The position numbers and the translations under genes were made by a program. DNA of 64,000 bases. Source: Aureococcus anophagefferens. Its lineage: Eukaryota; Sar; Pelagophyceae; Pelagomonadales; Pelagomonadaceae. The notes under the pieces are model-generated. The model was not told where the DNA came from, did not search any database, and saw only the letters and a list, made by a program, of their open reading frames with translations. Positions 1 through 10,284 of the stretch are shown here, piece after piece. Position 1 is the first letter of the stretch; each line of letters begins with the position of its first letter. Location of the stretch: NCBI RefSeq assembly GCF_000186865.1, contig NW_008705561.1, forward strand, positions 2,843,370-2,907,369, given 5' to 3'.

Positions 1-2
1 AT

Positions 3-254
3 GTCGGCAACAACAACAACACCCGGGATGACACGATCCACTGCTATTGCCCGAACCCGGCGTGCGACGGCGGCGCGAACGGCACGGCGTACCGCACCTC
101 CATCCCCCACCAGAGCCGCGACTTCCCCAAGCACTTCGCCAAGTGCTCGCCCTGCGCGGACTTCGTCCGCAAGGCGCTCGACGAGGACGACCCGGAGGGC
201 GTCCTCTTCGGCTCCCGCTTCAAGTGGCCGAAGTGGCTCCCCGCCCAGCAGTAA
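3..254 (+). CDS. C-terminal fragment of a Cys-rich protein (5' end outside window)
   Basis: The third forward frame is open from the window edge to TAA at 252-254 and gives 83 residues, with no start codon in the window. The peptide has clustered cysteines (HCYCPNPAC near the start, CSPC in the middle) that look like a small metal-binding module, followed by an aromatic and proline-rich end (FKWPKWLPAQQ). The other two open frames here are Arg/Ala/Pro-rich shadows without protein-like character. I do not recognise the family. Codon use (GC-rich third positions) matches the neighbours, so I regard it as a real gene end. Confidence 0.6.
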   Translation, partial: VGNNNNTRDDTIHCYCPNPACDGGANGTAYRTSIPHQSRDFPKHFAKCSPCADFVRKALDEDDPEGVLFGSRFKWPKWLPAQQ

Positions 255-565
255 GTGAGCCCTGCCCTGTCTCAGCTGACCCTCGAAGGCCTTCGGCAAA
301 TGCTTCAAGTTATACATATAAGTTGTCGGTTTTTGCGAGGCGATTTTTGAGGTGGTTTAGCGACGCTCGTTTCCCGTGCATGTTGCATGTTTTTTACGGC
401 CAGCCCGGACCGGACAGGCATGGAGTGGCCCCAAGGAGTCCGCGCTGTAGTCGGTCTTTGGTAGCTCGCGACTGCCGACCAGTGTGACCGCGCGCCGTGG
501 AACAGGAGCCCGCGCCGTAGACGACCGCGCAACGTCGACGGCACCGCGCGCGCCGCGAAACGACC
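255..565. other. intergenic region upstream of the cyclase gene
   Basis: 311 bases between the stop of the first gene and the ATG of the cyclase. The first part is less GC-rich, with a run of T and TATA-like words around 305-345. It must hold the 3' end of the left gene and the promoter and 5' leader of the cyclase. I see no recognisable element. Confidence 0.4.
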
Positions 566-3500
566 ATGAAGTACCTCGACATCCTCGCGTCCTACGTGCC
601 GTCGTTGGTGGTGTCCCACCTCCTCGACGACCTCGAGGGCCCCGTGCCGACGCGCGAGGCCTTCCGCACGGTCTGCCTCTTCTGCGACGTGTCCGGCTTC
701 ACGAAGCTCAGCGAGGCGATGGCGCAGAGCGGCCGCGGCGCCGAGGGCCTGAAGACGCACCTCAACTCCTACTTCTCGCAGATGAACAAGATCATCTCGG
801 GCAACGGCGGCGACATCTTCAAGTTCGCGGGCGACGCCATGATCGTCCTGTGGCCGCCGAGCGACGACCTCGGCGACTTGGCGCGGCGCGCGACGCAGTG
901 CGCGATCGAGATCCAGCGCGCGCTCGACCAGAGCCACGCGGAGGTCGCGGCGTTCTCCGCGGGCCCGGCGCCGGCCGACGGCCGCGGCGCGCCGCCGGGC
1001 AAGGCCGCGCAGGTCAATCTATCCGTCAAAATCGGCGTCGGCGTCGGCGACGTCGCCGTGCTCCACGTCGGCGGCGACCACGGCCGCGCGGAGTACGTCG
1101 CCGTCGGCGACCCGCTGGACCAGGCCTTCGGGGCGGAGCACCACGGCGCCGCGGGCCACGTCGTCTGCTCGAAGGAGGCCTGGGCCCTCGTCGGCGACCA
1201 CTTTGGGAAATTGGAGGACGCGGGCGGCGGCTTCGTGCGCGTCGACGCGGAGGCGAGATACGCGAAGACGCGGTGCCAGGGCATCGCGGCGTTCACGGAG
1301 GACCGCTTATCGTCCGCGTCCACGGACCCGAAGACCGAGGCGGCGCTGGAGGTGCGGCTCGAGCGCTACATCCCGCGGAGCGTCCTCGCCGCGCTCCAGC
1401 GCGACTCGCGCGAGTGCGAGAAGTGGGCCAACGAGATCACGTCCTGCGTCGTCGTTTTTGTGAATCTGGGCATCTCCGAGGCCATGCTCAACGGCGCCGC
1501 GGACGCGCGCAGCGACCCCGACGGGTCGCGGCTCCGCTTCCTCCACGACGCCTTCGGCGCGGCGCAAAAGGCCGTCTACGAGTACGAGGGGTCCGTCAAC
1601 AAGTTCCTCCACGACGACAAGGGGTCGACGCTCATCGCCTGCTGGGGCCTGCCCCCGACGACGCACGTCGACGACCCGGTGCGGGCCGTGCTCGCCGCGC
1701 TCCGGCTCTGCGAGCTCCTCGCGGACTTAAAGCTCGTCGCGTCCGTGGGCATCACCGTCGGCGACGTCTTCTGCGGCGTCACGGGGTCCGTGAAGCGCCG
1801 CGAGTACACGTGCCTCGGCGACTCCGTGAACCTGGCCGCGCGCTTGATGCAGAAGGCGGGCACGCTCGTCGCCGGCGGCGACGAAGACGCGCCCTGCGGC
1901 GGCGTGCTCGTCGACGCGAAGCTCCGGGACCGCGTGGGCCCGGTGCTCCGGTTCGCGAGCCTCGGCGAGATCACGGTCAAGGGCAAGTCGGAGAAGATTT
2001 CTATTTTTCACCCCTACGGCCCGCGGCGGACCCTCGACTGGCCCGACGACCCGCGGACGGCCGACGGCCATACCGCGCGCCACCGCCACTCGCCGGCCGC
2101 GGTCTACGCGCGCCACCTCGCCTGCCAGCTCGACCAGCGCGCGGCCGCGACGGCCCTCGAGGCCGCGCGCGCGGCCTTTGGCTTCCGCGCGAAGCCGCCG
2201 GACGGCGCCGCGTGGCTCAAGGTCCAGCACTCGTCGACGCGCGCGCGCGTCGGCGCCGTCGTCGGAGCCGCGGCGAAGGCGCGGCCCGGCGGCTCGACCT
2301 ACGGGCGGCTCCGGAGGTCCGTGCTCGGGGCGCGGCCGTCGTCCAAGGGAACGAGGAAACCAACGTCCTTCTTCCAGATGTCGCCGCGGGGCCGCGCGCC
2401 GCCGTCGCCCGCGGCGTCCGGCGCCGACGACGACTCCGACGACGGCGACGCCGTCGATTTGTTAGATGACGAGGGCTACGACATGGGGCAGCTCGTCGCG
2501 CGCGAGCCGGCGTTCGCGCGCCGGAGCCGGTTGCTCTGGCGGCGCCTCGAGGGCGAGGAGTTCCTCGACGACGACCGCGACCACGCCGTCGTGCGCTACG
2601 CGGGCGAGGCGGCGCCGTCGCGTCTCGTCGTCGAGTGCGCCGAGGGCGGCGCCTTACTCGGCTTCGGCGGCGACGCGGCCGCGGACTGCCTCGCCTTCGA
2701 CCTGGACGGCTGCGAACGGCCGACGATGCGCGACCTCCGCGACCGCGCGCACGCGGCGGCCGTCGCGGCGGGCCTGCTGCCGGCCGCGCGGGAGCCGGGC
2801 CCGTCGCCCGCGGCGACGCGGCTCCGCAAGGCCGCGCTCCGCGCCGTGGCCTTCCGGACGCCGCGGCGCAGCGCGAGCGAGGACCCGAAGCGCGGCCTGA
2901 GCCGCGACGCGCCGCGCGAGGCCTCCTTCTTCAAGGGCCGCGCGCTCACGTCGACGGCGCGCGCGGCGCGGGGCAACCGCCACTTCTTCTCGCGGGCCGT
3001 CGTCGACGCGGGCGACGACGACGACGACGCCTTCGCGCCGCGCGCGCCCGCGACCGAGGCGCGCGAGCCCCCCGCGAGCCGCGACGCCTACGTGCTCCGC
3101 GTGCGCGGCACGCGCGCCTGGCTCCCCGCGGACTCGCTGCTCCCGCTGACGAAGCTCCAGGCCTTTGTCGCCGCCGTGCTCGGGATCGCGCCGGACGCGC
3201 TCGACGAGCGCCGCGCCGCGCCGCACTGCGATCCGGCCGGCGGCGGCCGCGTGCGCCTGGCGCTCACGCGGCGCGTCCACCTGCTCGGCGCGTCGAGCCG
3301 CGTCTCCGTGCTCCGGAGGGAGCTCTTCCTCGCGAAGACGGCGCTCGGGGGCATCCTCGAGGCCGCGGCGCCCGACGCGCCGGTTGACGAGGACCTGCCC
3401 GCGCTGCTGGAGCGCGCGAAGCGCGCCGCGGAGGAGGAGCCGATCCCCGAGCGCGACGCGCCGCCGGGCCTGCCCCTGCCGCCGGCGGACGCGCGCGGGG

Positions 3501-6500
3501 ACGACCCCGCGCGGCCGCCGGAGCCGGACGGCGCGGCGCCGGAGCCGGAGCCGGCGCCGGGGCTCGCGGGCTCCATCGCCGCGTCGCTCCGGGCGTGCAA
3601 CGTCGCCGCCTGCGGCTCGGCCATGGACGCCGAGGACCCCTGCGAGGACGTCGTGCCCCGGGCCTACGAGCCGCCGCCGGAGGGCGCCCCCGCGCGCCGC
3701 GAGTCCGCGCGCGCGTCGTCCGCGGCGGCCGCGCGGCGCGGCCGCGCGGTGCTCGTCGTGCCCGAGGCCCGACTCGGCAGCCGCCACGGGCGCGTCGTCG
3801 TCGTCGAGGCCGAGTCCGGCTGCGGCAAGTCGGCGCAGGTGTCCGCGTTCGCGGCGCTCGCGTCGCCGCGGACCGCCGTCGTCTGCTTCTGTGCGGCCAA
3901 GCCCTTCGGGGAGACGACGCCGCTGGGCCCCTTCGTCGCCGTGGCCGCGCACTACGTCGGCGTCGTCGCGGCGCGCGCCTGCGGCGGCCGCCACGTCGCG
4001 TGCCGCGCGCTGCTCGGGCGGCCGGAGCTCGACGACGACGGCGCGTGGGACGCTGTGTGGAAATCAAATCTTCAACCCAACTTCAATGTGCGCGTAATCG
4101 AACGACTTGGACAAGACTCTTTCGCTGTGCTCCGAGAACTCGACGAGAGCAACCGATTCGTCCAAAAATCAGCCAAATCGACTTCGATTTGACCGAGATA
4201 GAGAGCTCTGAAGTTTGGTGGGGACCCCCCAAACCAGTGGTTGATTTCCACACAGGTGGGACGCGGCGCGGCGCGAGCTCCGCGACGTGCTGCGGGCGCC
4301 GGCGGAGCTGCGCCTCGACGGCGGCGACGGGAGCGCGAAATTCGCCCTGCTCTTCCGCCTGCTGAACGCCGCCGCGCGGGGGCCGCGGCCGCTCGTCGTC
4401 GTCATCGACGACGCGCAGCATCTCGACGTCGCCTCGTGGAAACTCGCGGCGCTCTGGCGCTCCGAGGCGCTGCCGGGGCTGCTGGTCCTCGCGACGCGGC
4501 CCCTCGTGTGCCTGCCGCCCTGGCGGGCGCGGGAGCGGGCCGCGGCGGCGTGCCTGCTCGGCGACGACGACGCGAGCGACGGCGAGGCCGACGAGGTCGC
4601 GCGGCGCGACGGCGGCGCGGCGCCGGCGGCGCCGACGACGATCCGCCTGGATGGGTTGCCGCCCGAGGACATGGAGTGCCTCGTGCTGGAGACGCTCGGC
4701 GTCGGCGTCTGCGCGCGCTCGCCCGTGCGGAAATCAACCGCTGGTTTGGGACGTCCCGACCAAACTTTGAAATTCTCTAGCTCGGCCAAATCGCCGTCGA
4801 TTCGGCTGATTTTTGGACGAATCGATCGCTCTCGTCGAGTTCTCGAAGCACAGCTGAAGATATTGTGTCGAAACGTTCAAATACGCGCATATTGAAGTCG
4901 GGTTGAAGATTTGATGTCCACGCAGGTGCTCGCGCGCGCTCCGCGGCGCGGTCTTCGAGTACTCGCGGGGCAACCCGGGCCTCGCCGCGGACGTTTTAGA
5001 CGAGCTCGTCCACGGGCCGGACCACGACGCGCGCTTCTCGCGCCGCGACGCGGGCCTCCCGCCGAGGCGCCGCCCGAACGCGGCGGCGCCCAAGCGGTCG
5101 TCGGCGAACGGGAAGCGGAGCCTCGCGGCCGCGCCGGCGAAGGACGGCGTCGTCGACGCGCGCCGGGCCCGGGCCTGGCTGCCGCCGCGGCCCGGCGCGC
5201 CCTCGCTCGAGGTCGTCGAGCTCAACGGGTCGACGCTCGTCCGCGGGCCCTCCGGGCGCGGGCCGGCCGCGCGGCTCGACGACCTCGGGCCCCGCGGCGG
5301 CCCGCACCCGGGCTGCCGCCTCGCGCGGGCGCGCCTGCGCACGTCCGCGGGGGCCCCGCTGCGCGTCGCGGAGACGGCGCGGCCGCGGAGCGCGTCGGGC
5401 GACTTCGCGGAGCGCGCGTCCGACGCAGGGCAGCAAAAGGGTGATTCAACGTCGCTTCAACGTGAGTGTTCCGCGCGCGCGCGTTTCAAACCCAGCACCC
5501 ACGCTTCGAGAGCGCTCCGAGAGATGATCGCTCGTCCAAAAATCAGCCGAAACGAGCGAAAACCGACCGAGATAGGAGCCTTTGAAGTTGGGCATGTCGC
5601 ACCCTTTTGCTGCCCAGGTCCGACGCCGGCGACGACGGCGCGGCGAAGAAGCGGCCGTCGTCGAGCGTCGTCGCCGTCGTCGACCGCTTCCCGCTCGCCA
5701 ACACGTCCCGCCAGTCGCTCACGGAGAAGCTCAACGGCCTCGACGTCACCGCGCTCATCGTCGCGAAGACCGGCGCGGGAAACGGGCGCGACAGGCCCAA
5801 AGGCTCCTCTCTCGGCCGTTTTCCACTCGTTTCGGCTGATGCTTGGACGAGCGATCATCGCTCGGAGCGGACTCGAAGCGTGGACGTTTGTTTTCCTCGA
5901 ACGCTCACGTTGAAGCGACGTCGCATCACCCAGGTCAAGACCGCGGCGCTCGTCGGCCACGCGTTCTCGCTGCCGTTCCTCAAAGACTGCGCGCCGCCGT
6001 CGCTGGGCGGCGACGCTTTGGAGGACGCCGTCGGCGACCTCGTGGCCCTCGGCCTGCTCGAGGTGCTCCCGGACGCGGGCGACGCGGTCGCGGGCCACGA
6101 CGACGCGCGCTACGGCGCGGGAAAAAAGGGCGCGAACTTCACAGGCTCCTAGCTCGACCGGTTTCCACTCGTTTTGGCTGATTTTTGGACGAGCGATCAT
6201 CCCTCGGAACGGCCTCGAAGCGTGGATGCTTTTTACGGAACGCGCGCGGAACGCTCCCGTTGAAGCGACGTCGAATCACGCTTTTCAGGTGCTCTACGCG
6301 GTCGCGCACGGCCCCGCGATGCGGCGCACCGTCGCGCGGCGCATGCTCGTGAGCGACCAGCAGCTCCTGCGGGACCGCATCCGCCGCGCGGCGGACGCGG
6401 CGGCCCAGAAGCGGTTCCGGCGGCGCGAGGCGCAGCTCGCGCGGCAGGTCGCCGTCGCCGGGTCGAGCCGCGGCGCGGAGACGTCGGGCGTGCTCCTCTG

Positions 6501-8130
6501 CCTCAAGCGCTGCGGCAAGGTGTCGTCGGCGCTGGCGCGCGTCGCCTGGACCTGCGAGGCGCTGTCGGCGCCGTCGCCGCGCGAACAGGGCGACGACGAC
6601 GCGGCCGACGGCGGCGTCTTCCGCGGCGCGTTCGTCCGGGGCGACCGGCGCCTCGCGGTGAACCAGCACGTCCACTACAAGCCGCGCTACGCGAGCCTCA
6701 CGGCGACGGAGCTGCTGCTCTTCAAGACGGAGGCCGACCTGCGCCGGGGCGCGCCCTACCACGCCGTGCCGCTCCTCGGCGCGTCGTGCGCGCTGGCCCG
6801 CGACGAGTCGCCGTCGTCCGCGACGAATCGGGCCCGGTCCAAGCTCGGCGGCCAGTCCGGCGCGCCGACGTTGGTGCTCACGTCGGGCAACTCGACGTCG
6901 AAGAAGCGGCGCGACGTCCTCGTCTTCGCGTCGCCGCGGCCCGGCGACGACGACGCGCGCGACGACCTCGAGGACTGGCTCGTCCGCGTGCGCCTCCTCG
7001 CGCGGCGCGAGCAGCAGCGGCGCGCGGCCCGGGACCACGACGCGGCGCACCACGACGTCGACGCGGCGGAGGAGGAGGAGGCGCCGCCGCGGCAGCGGTC
7101 CGCGGAGGACCACGCGCCGCCGCCGGACGCCGGCGCGGGACGCGGGCGCTTCGAGTTCGCTTCAACACGAGTGTGACGCGCCCGAGTGTTCCGGAGAAAG
7201 GATCCACGCTTCGAGAGCGCTCCGAGAGATCATCGCCCGTCCAAACATGAGCCAAAACGAGTGGAACACGACCGAGATCGGAGCCTCCAGAGTTGGGACG
7301 TTCGCGCGCTTTAGGCCGGACGCCGGCGACCACGTCGCGCCGCACCGCCACTCGCTCGCGCACCGGGCCGACGCCATGGTCCTGTCGAGGAACACGCGGC
7401 GCGACGGCCCGCGCGCCGCGCCGGCCGCGCCGCCGGACCTCCTGCGCGTCGTCGTGCGGGTCGAGGCCGCGAGGAACCTGCTGAACCGCGACGTCTACGC
7501 GCTCCCGCACTCCGTCGCCTACGCGCTGGCCCTCGGCGGCGCGCGGCGGCGGAGCGCGCGGCCCGTGCTCGGCAAGGCGGCCATCACGTGGGCCGAGGAG
7601 CACGCGTTCCTCGCGGAGCGCGCGGACGTCGACGACGGGGCGGGAACGGAGAGATTCAATTTCGCTTCAACGTGAGTGTGCCGCGCGCGCGCGTTCCGGG
7701 ACAAGCATCCACGCGTCGAGACCGTTCCGAGAGATGATCGCTCGTCCGAAAATCAGCCGAAACGAGCGGGAAACGGCCGAGATCGGAGCCTTTGAAGTTG
7801 GGCATGTCGCACTCTTTTCCTGCCCAGGTCGAGGACGCGACGTCCGGGTTGTCGAGCCTGAGGCTCGCGGTGCTCGACAAGCGCGCGTTCATCGCGCCGG
7901 ACCGCCTCGGCGACGTCGACGTCGACCTGCGGCCCTACGTCGTCGACGACCCGCCGGACGAGCCCGACGGCGCGCCCTGGGAGCGCCACGCGTGCCTGCG
8001 GGCCACCGACGCGACGTCGTTCCCGCTCAACGCGCCCCAGGAGCAGAACATCCTCTGGCTCGCGAAGGACAAGGTCCAGCCGCCGACCATCGCCCTCGCC
8101 ATCAAGATCTTCAAGGCGCGCGTCTCGTAA
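566..8130 (+). CDS. soluble adenylyl cyclase-like protein with PH-like and C2-like tail
   Basis: Class III nucleotide cyclase of the ADCY10 (sAC) type, expected to make cAMP from ATP. Exons: 566-4044, 4256-4714, 4926-5417, 5618-5759, 5934-6104, 6289-7121, 7315-7627, 7828-8130; joined they give 2063 codons with consistent phase. Cyclase domain 1 keeps both metal aspartates (CDVSGFTKL, D41; FKFAGDAM, D90). Cyclase domain 2 (about residues 290-440) carries VNLG and EYTCLGDSVNLAAR, the sAC C2 pattern. A STAND-type ATPase follows, with Walker A ESGCGKS near 1085 and Walker B VVIDDAQ near 1206. After the ATPase come a PH-like segment (about 1690-1825, ending in EDWLVRVRLL) and a C2-like segment (about 1900-2000); neither tail domain occurs in animal sAC as I know it. 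All seven introns are introner elements. The cyclase and ATPase assignments are firm, the tail domains less so. The ATG at 566 is the first in frame before cyclase domain 1. Confidence 0.9.
4045..4255 (+). mobile_element. introner element A-1 (cyclase intron 1)
   Basis: The target duplication GTGGGACG occurs at 4045-4052 and again at 4256-4263. The element between begins CTGTGTGGAAATCAA and ends with its inverted copy finishing in CAG. The donor GT is the first two bases of the left duplication and the acceptor AG is the end of the right inverted repeat. Removal restores WDAARRELRDVL across the junction. The core CGTCCAAAAATCAGCC is in the gene's sense direction. Confidence 0.95.
4715..4925 (+). 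mobile_element. introner element A-2 (cyclase intron 2, GC donor)
   Basis: Left duplication GCGCTCGC (4715-4722) and right duplication GTGCTCGC (4926-4933) differ at base 2. The element starts CCGTGCGGAAATCAA and ends TCCACGCAG. The core is antisense, opposite to A-1. Splicing from the GC at 4715 to the AG at 4925 keeps the frame into RALRGAVFEYSRGNPGL of the ATPase. No nearby GT gives a comparable join. Confidence 0.9.
5418..5617 (+). mobile_element. introner element B-1 (cyclase intron 3)
   Basis: The duplication GTCCGACG is perfect at 5418-5425 and 5618-5625. Terminal repeats are CAGGGCAGCAAAAGGGTG on the left and its complement on the right with one mismatch. The core is sense. Intron length is 200 and the donor is GT from the duplication. 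Splicing joins ERA to SDAGDDGAAKKR. Confidence 0.95.
5760..5933 (+). mobile_element. introner element B-2 (cyclase intron 4, degraded ends)
   Basis: A subfamily B copy in antisense orientation (GGCTGATGCTTGGACG) ending CATCACCCAG. The right flank reads GTCAAGAC. The left flank is GTCGCGAAGAC, which equals the right copy plus three bases. Using GT at 5760 gives ALI-VKTAALVG, matching the sAC ATPase pattern. Using GC at 5763 is also in frame and adds one Val. The left inverted repeat is poorly preserved. Confidence 0.85.
6105..6288 (+). mobile_element. introner element B-3 (cyclase intron 5, GC donor)
   Basis: Antisense subfamily B copy. Left flank GCGCGCTA and right flank GTGCTCTA match at six of eight positions. 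The acceptor is CTTTTCAG at 6281-6288. Splicing GC(6105)-AG(6288) is phase 0 and joins GHDD to VLYAVAHGP. Confidence 0.87.
7122..7314 (+). mobile_element. introner element B-4 (cyclase intron 6, GC donor)
   Basis: The duplication GCCGGACG is perfect at 7122-7129 and 7315-7322, so the co-opted donor is GC from the start. The acceptor is TTTAG instead of the usual CCCAG. Sense core, with point changes (CGTCCAAACATGAGCC). Splicing restores PPDAGDHVAPH. Confidence 0.92.
7628..7827 (+). mobile_element. introner element B-5 (cyclase intron 7)
   Basis: Left duplication GTCGACGA and right duplication GTCGAGGA differ at one base. The terminal repeat pair is CGGGGCGGGAA and TTCCTGCCCAG. Sense core, GT donor, 200 bp, phase 0. 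It joins ERAD to VEDATSG inside the C2-like segment. Confidence 0.93.
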
Positions 8131-9020
8131 GGAGGGCGTCGCCGGGGCGTTGTGTTTTTTTTTTGCGCCAGGCTCGCTGAATTCCATTGCAAGCGCCCCT
8201 ATCTAGGCTATGGACTCGATGAGTTCGATAAGTCGCGCGCCCCTACAGTGTAAATACACGAGTACAGGGTGCTGGCCTCCAAAGGGGCCGGGATTTCGGA
8301 GGAACTATGCGTGGGGTCGTGAGAGGTGTCGAGGTTCGCGAGTCGCTGTCCGGCCTCACCCACCCCCGGCCAAATCGCTCTGACCTCGTGCCTCAGCGCT
8401 CTGACATCGCCCTCGACACCGCCATCACCGTCTCGCGCGCGCCGGCGCGGGCTTCGCGCGCGCTCTCGCGCCGTTTTAAGGGTTGCTTCGCGTTGCCCGC
8501 CCCCCTCAGAGTGCATCGCCCGACGCGCGCCTCGGGGGGTGGCGCCGAAGGTGTTGAGCGAATCGAGGTTCGCGAGTCGCTCGTCGAGTGAGAGTTCACC
8601 GACCCCGGCCAGATCGTGTTGTGTTCAATCACAATCAACCAGCGGGGTATCCTCAGTGTCGATTCCACACATAGGGCTGGGGCGCCCCATAGGAATTAAG
8701 TAACTAACTATCTCGGCCGGCCGGAGTACGTCTAGGGAGCTATCCTGGGCCGCCAGTACGCCTAGGGAAGGGGCGAGGTCGTCGAACCTCGGCAAAATTG
8801 GTCGCCTATATCAAATCATGTCAACATAAGCTCGTTATATGTCGAAAAAAGGCGATTTGGAGGCGTTTGGGGGGCAAAAAATCGGGGAAACGTGGTAATT
8901 GAACTTCAACATTGCACTTCAAGTGCAAACTTTTTGATTCAACGGATCTCGGGTTATCTCACGAAAATTTTTGGTTTTCGACACTGGTGGCCACGGGCGG
9001 CGGGCGTCGCCCGCGTAGAC
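8131..9020. other. long intergenic region with short repeats
   Basis: 890 bases without a convincing gene between the cyclase stop and the sulfotransferase start. It holds a T-run near 8154-8164, an imperfect direct repeat pair (listed separately), a pair of AGTACGTCTAGGGA-like words near 8727 and 8756, and a small perfect hairpin TTGCACTT/AAGTGCAA at 8912-8928. ORFs here are short and have no protein-like composition. Confidence 0.5.
8329..8616. repeat. imperfect direct repeat pair
   Basis: TCGAGGTTCGCGAGTCGCT occurs at 8329-8347 and 8563-8581. Each copy is followed about 10-15 bases later by a CACC(C)ACCCCCGGCCA(A)ATCG-like block (near 8358-8376 and 8597-8616). The copies are roughly 234 bp apart and in the same orientation. 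They may belong to a dispersed non-coding repeat. No function can be assigned from sequence. Confidence 0.6.
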
Positions 9021-10254
9021 ATGCGGTCGCTTCTCTACCTGTTCGTCGTGGCCGTCGCGGCGACTCCGCCGGCGAGGAAGCAGAAGCGGGCGGACAAGAA
9101 GCTGAAAAACTACGCGTCGACGCCACGCGAGGCGAGGAAGCAGAAGCGGGACGACAAGAAGCGGAGAAAATACTGCTACGCCGATGCGAACGACTCGTGC
9201 GACCTCCTCCACAACGCCGTCGGCGGCAACTGCCTGAAGCGGCTCCGCAAGGACCCGTCGCTCTGCCGGCGGCTCCGGAACGCGACGCGGAACGCCGTCG
9301 GGTACCTCGAGGACGCGGGAGCGCCGCCGATCGAGCCGATCCTCCGGCCCGTCGTCATCGGCGCGGGCTTCGGGCACACGGGCACGCACGCCGTCGCGGC
9401 GTACCTCGACGAGCTGGGCTTCAACGTCGCGCACAACCTGCCCCACGTCGTCGTCGACGCGATCCGCTGCCGCAACTTCGCGAAGCTCGACGCGTTCGAC
9501 GCGTTCCTCGCCGTGCCGAATAGCTTCCACCCGACTTCACTATGCGCGTCATCTTACGGTCTGGACCGGACTCCTCACTGGTTGATTCGCGCGCAGGTTC
9601 TTCGACGACCCGCTGGCCGCGACGTGGCCGATCCTCCGCCGCGTGTTCCCGAACCACCGCCTCGTGCTCACGCACCGCGACGACTACAAGCGCGTCTACG
9701 CGCCCGACGACGCGCGCTGCGTCGCGCGGCGCGAGCGGCGCGACCCGATCACGCTCGCGCACGCGGCGAGCTCGTGCATGGTCTTCGGGGCCGTCTGCGC
9801 CGCGGACCGGGCCTGGAACAAGCGCCTGCAGGACGAGAACGTGCGGCGCTTCCGCGACCACGAGCTCGTCGCGCGGCACCGGCGCAGATTCGGCATCGAG
9901 CACGGGCGCGCGCGATCCTTCGACATCAAGCGGGGCGAATTGAACTTCACGACGATGCGCGACTTCATCGGCACCTTCGGCGCCGCGGCGACGTACACGG
10001 GCGCGGGGCCCCACCACCCGGACTGGCCCTTCGACCACAAGGTCGACTCCGTCGGCTTCTCCCGCGGGAGCCCGGCATCCAAAATCAGCTCGGCGGGGAC
10101 GACCGGGGGGCGGACGCCCGGGCGCGCGCCGAGGACGCCGAAGGCCCGCGACAAGCTCGGGGCCCGCGCGGCGCCGTCCACGTTCCTCGACGAGGCCACG
10201 TTCCGACGAGCGGGCCCCGTGGACGTGCGGTTCGACGACGACATCGTGCGATGA
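9021..10254 (+). CDS. secretory-pathway sulfotransferase-like protein
   Basis: Exons 9021-9502 and 9597-10254 give 379 residues. The start at 9021 opens a hydrophobic signal or anchor (MRSLLYLFVVAVAATPPA). It is followed by two copies of a basic ARKQKR-DKK unit, then GAGFGHTGTHAVAAYL (near residue 113), the 5'-phosphosulfate loop pattern of the Sulfotransfer_4-type family. LVLTHRDDYKRVY lies where the 3'-phosphate-binding segment of that family sits. The likely role is transfer of sulfate from PAPS to a glycan or protein in the Golgi; the substrate is unknown. A PAPS-transporter-like gene lies at 60242-61252. The frame also extends upstream of 9021, but that part does not look like protein. 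It converges with the next gene, 30 bp between stops. Confidence 0.75.
9503..9596 (+). mobile_element. internally deleted introner element A-3 (94 bp)
   Basis: Left duplication GTTCCTCG (9503-9510) and right GTTCTTCG (9597-9604) differ once. The left part (CTTCCACCCGACTTCACTATGCGCGTC) is recognisably the A-1 start, and the right end CTGGTTGATTCGCGCGCAG is the A right end. The middle, including the shared core, is missing. Splicing GT(9503)-AG(9596) restores DAFDAFFDDPLAATW. Confidence 0.85.
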
Positions 10255-10284
10255 TAACGACGGCTGTTTGTGCTCCGTTCTACC

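Noticed and set aside
484..2469. 661-codon plus-strand frame overlapping the cyclase
   Set aside because: It is an Arg-rich out-of-frame reading of the cyclase catalytic domains, which are unmistakable in the other frame.
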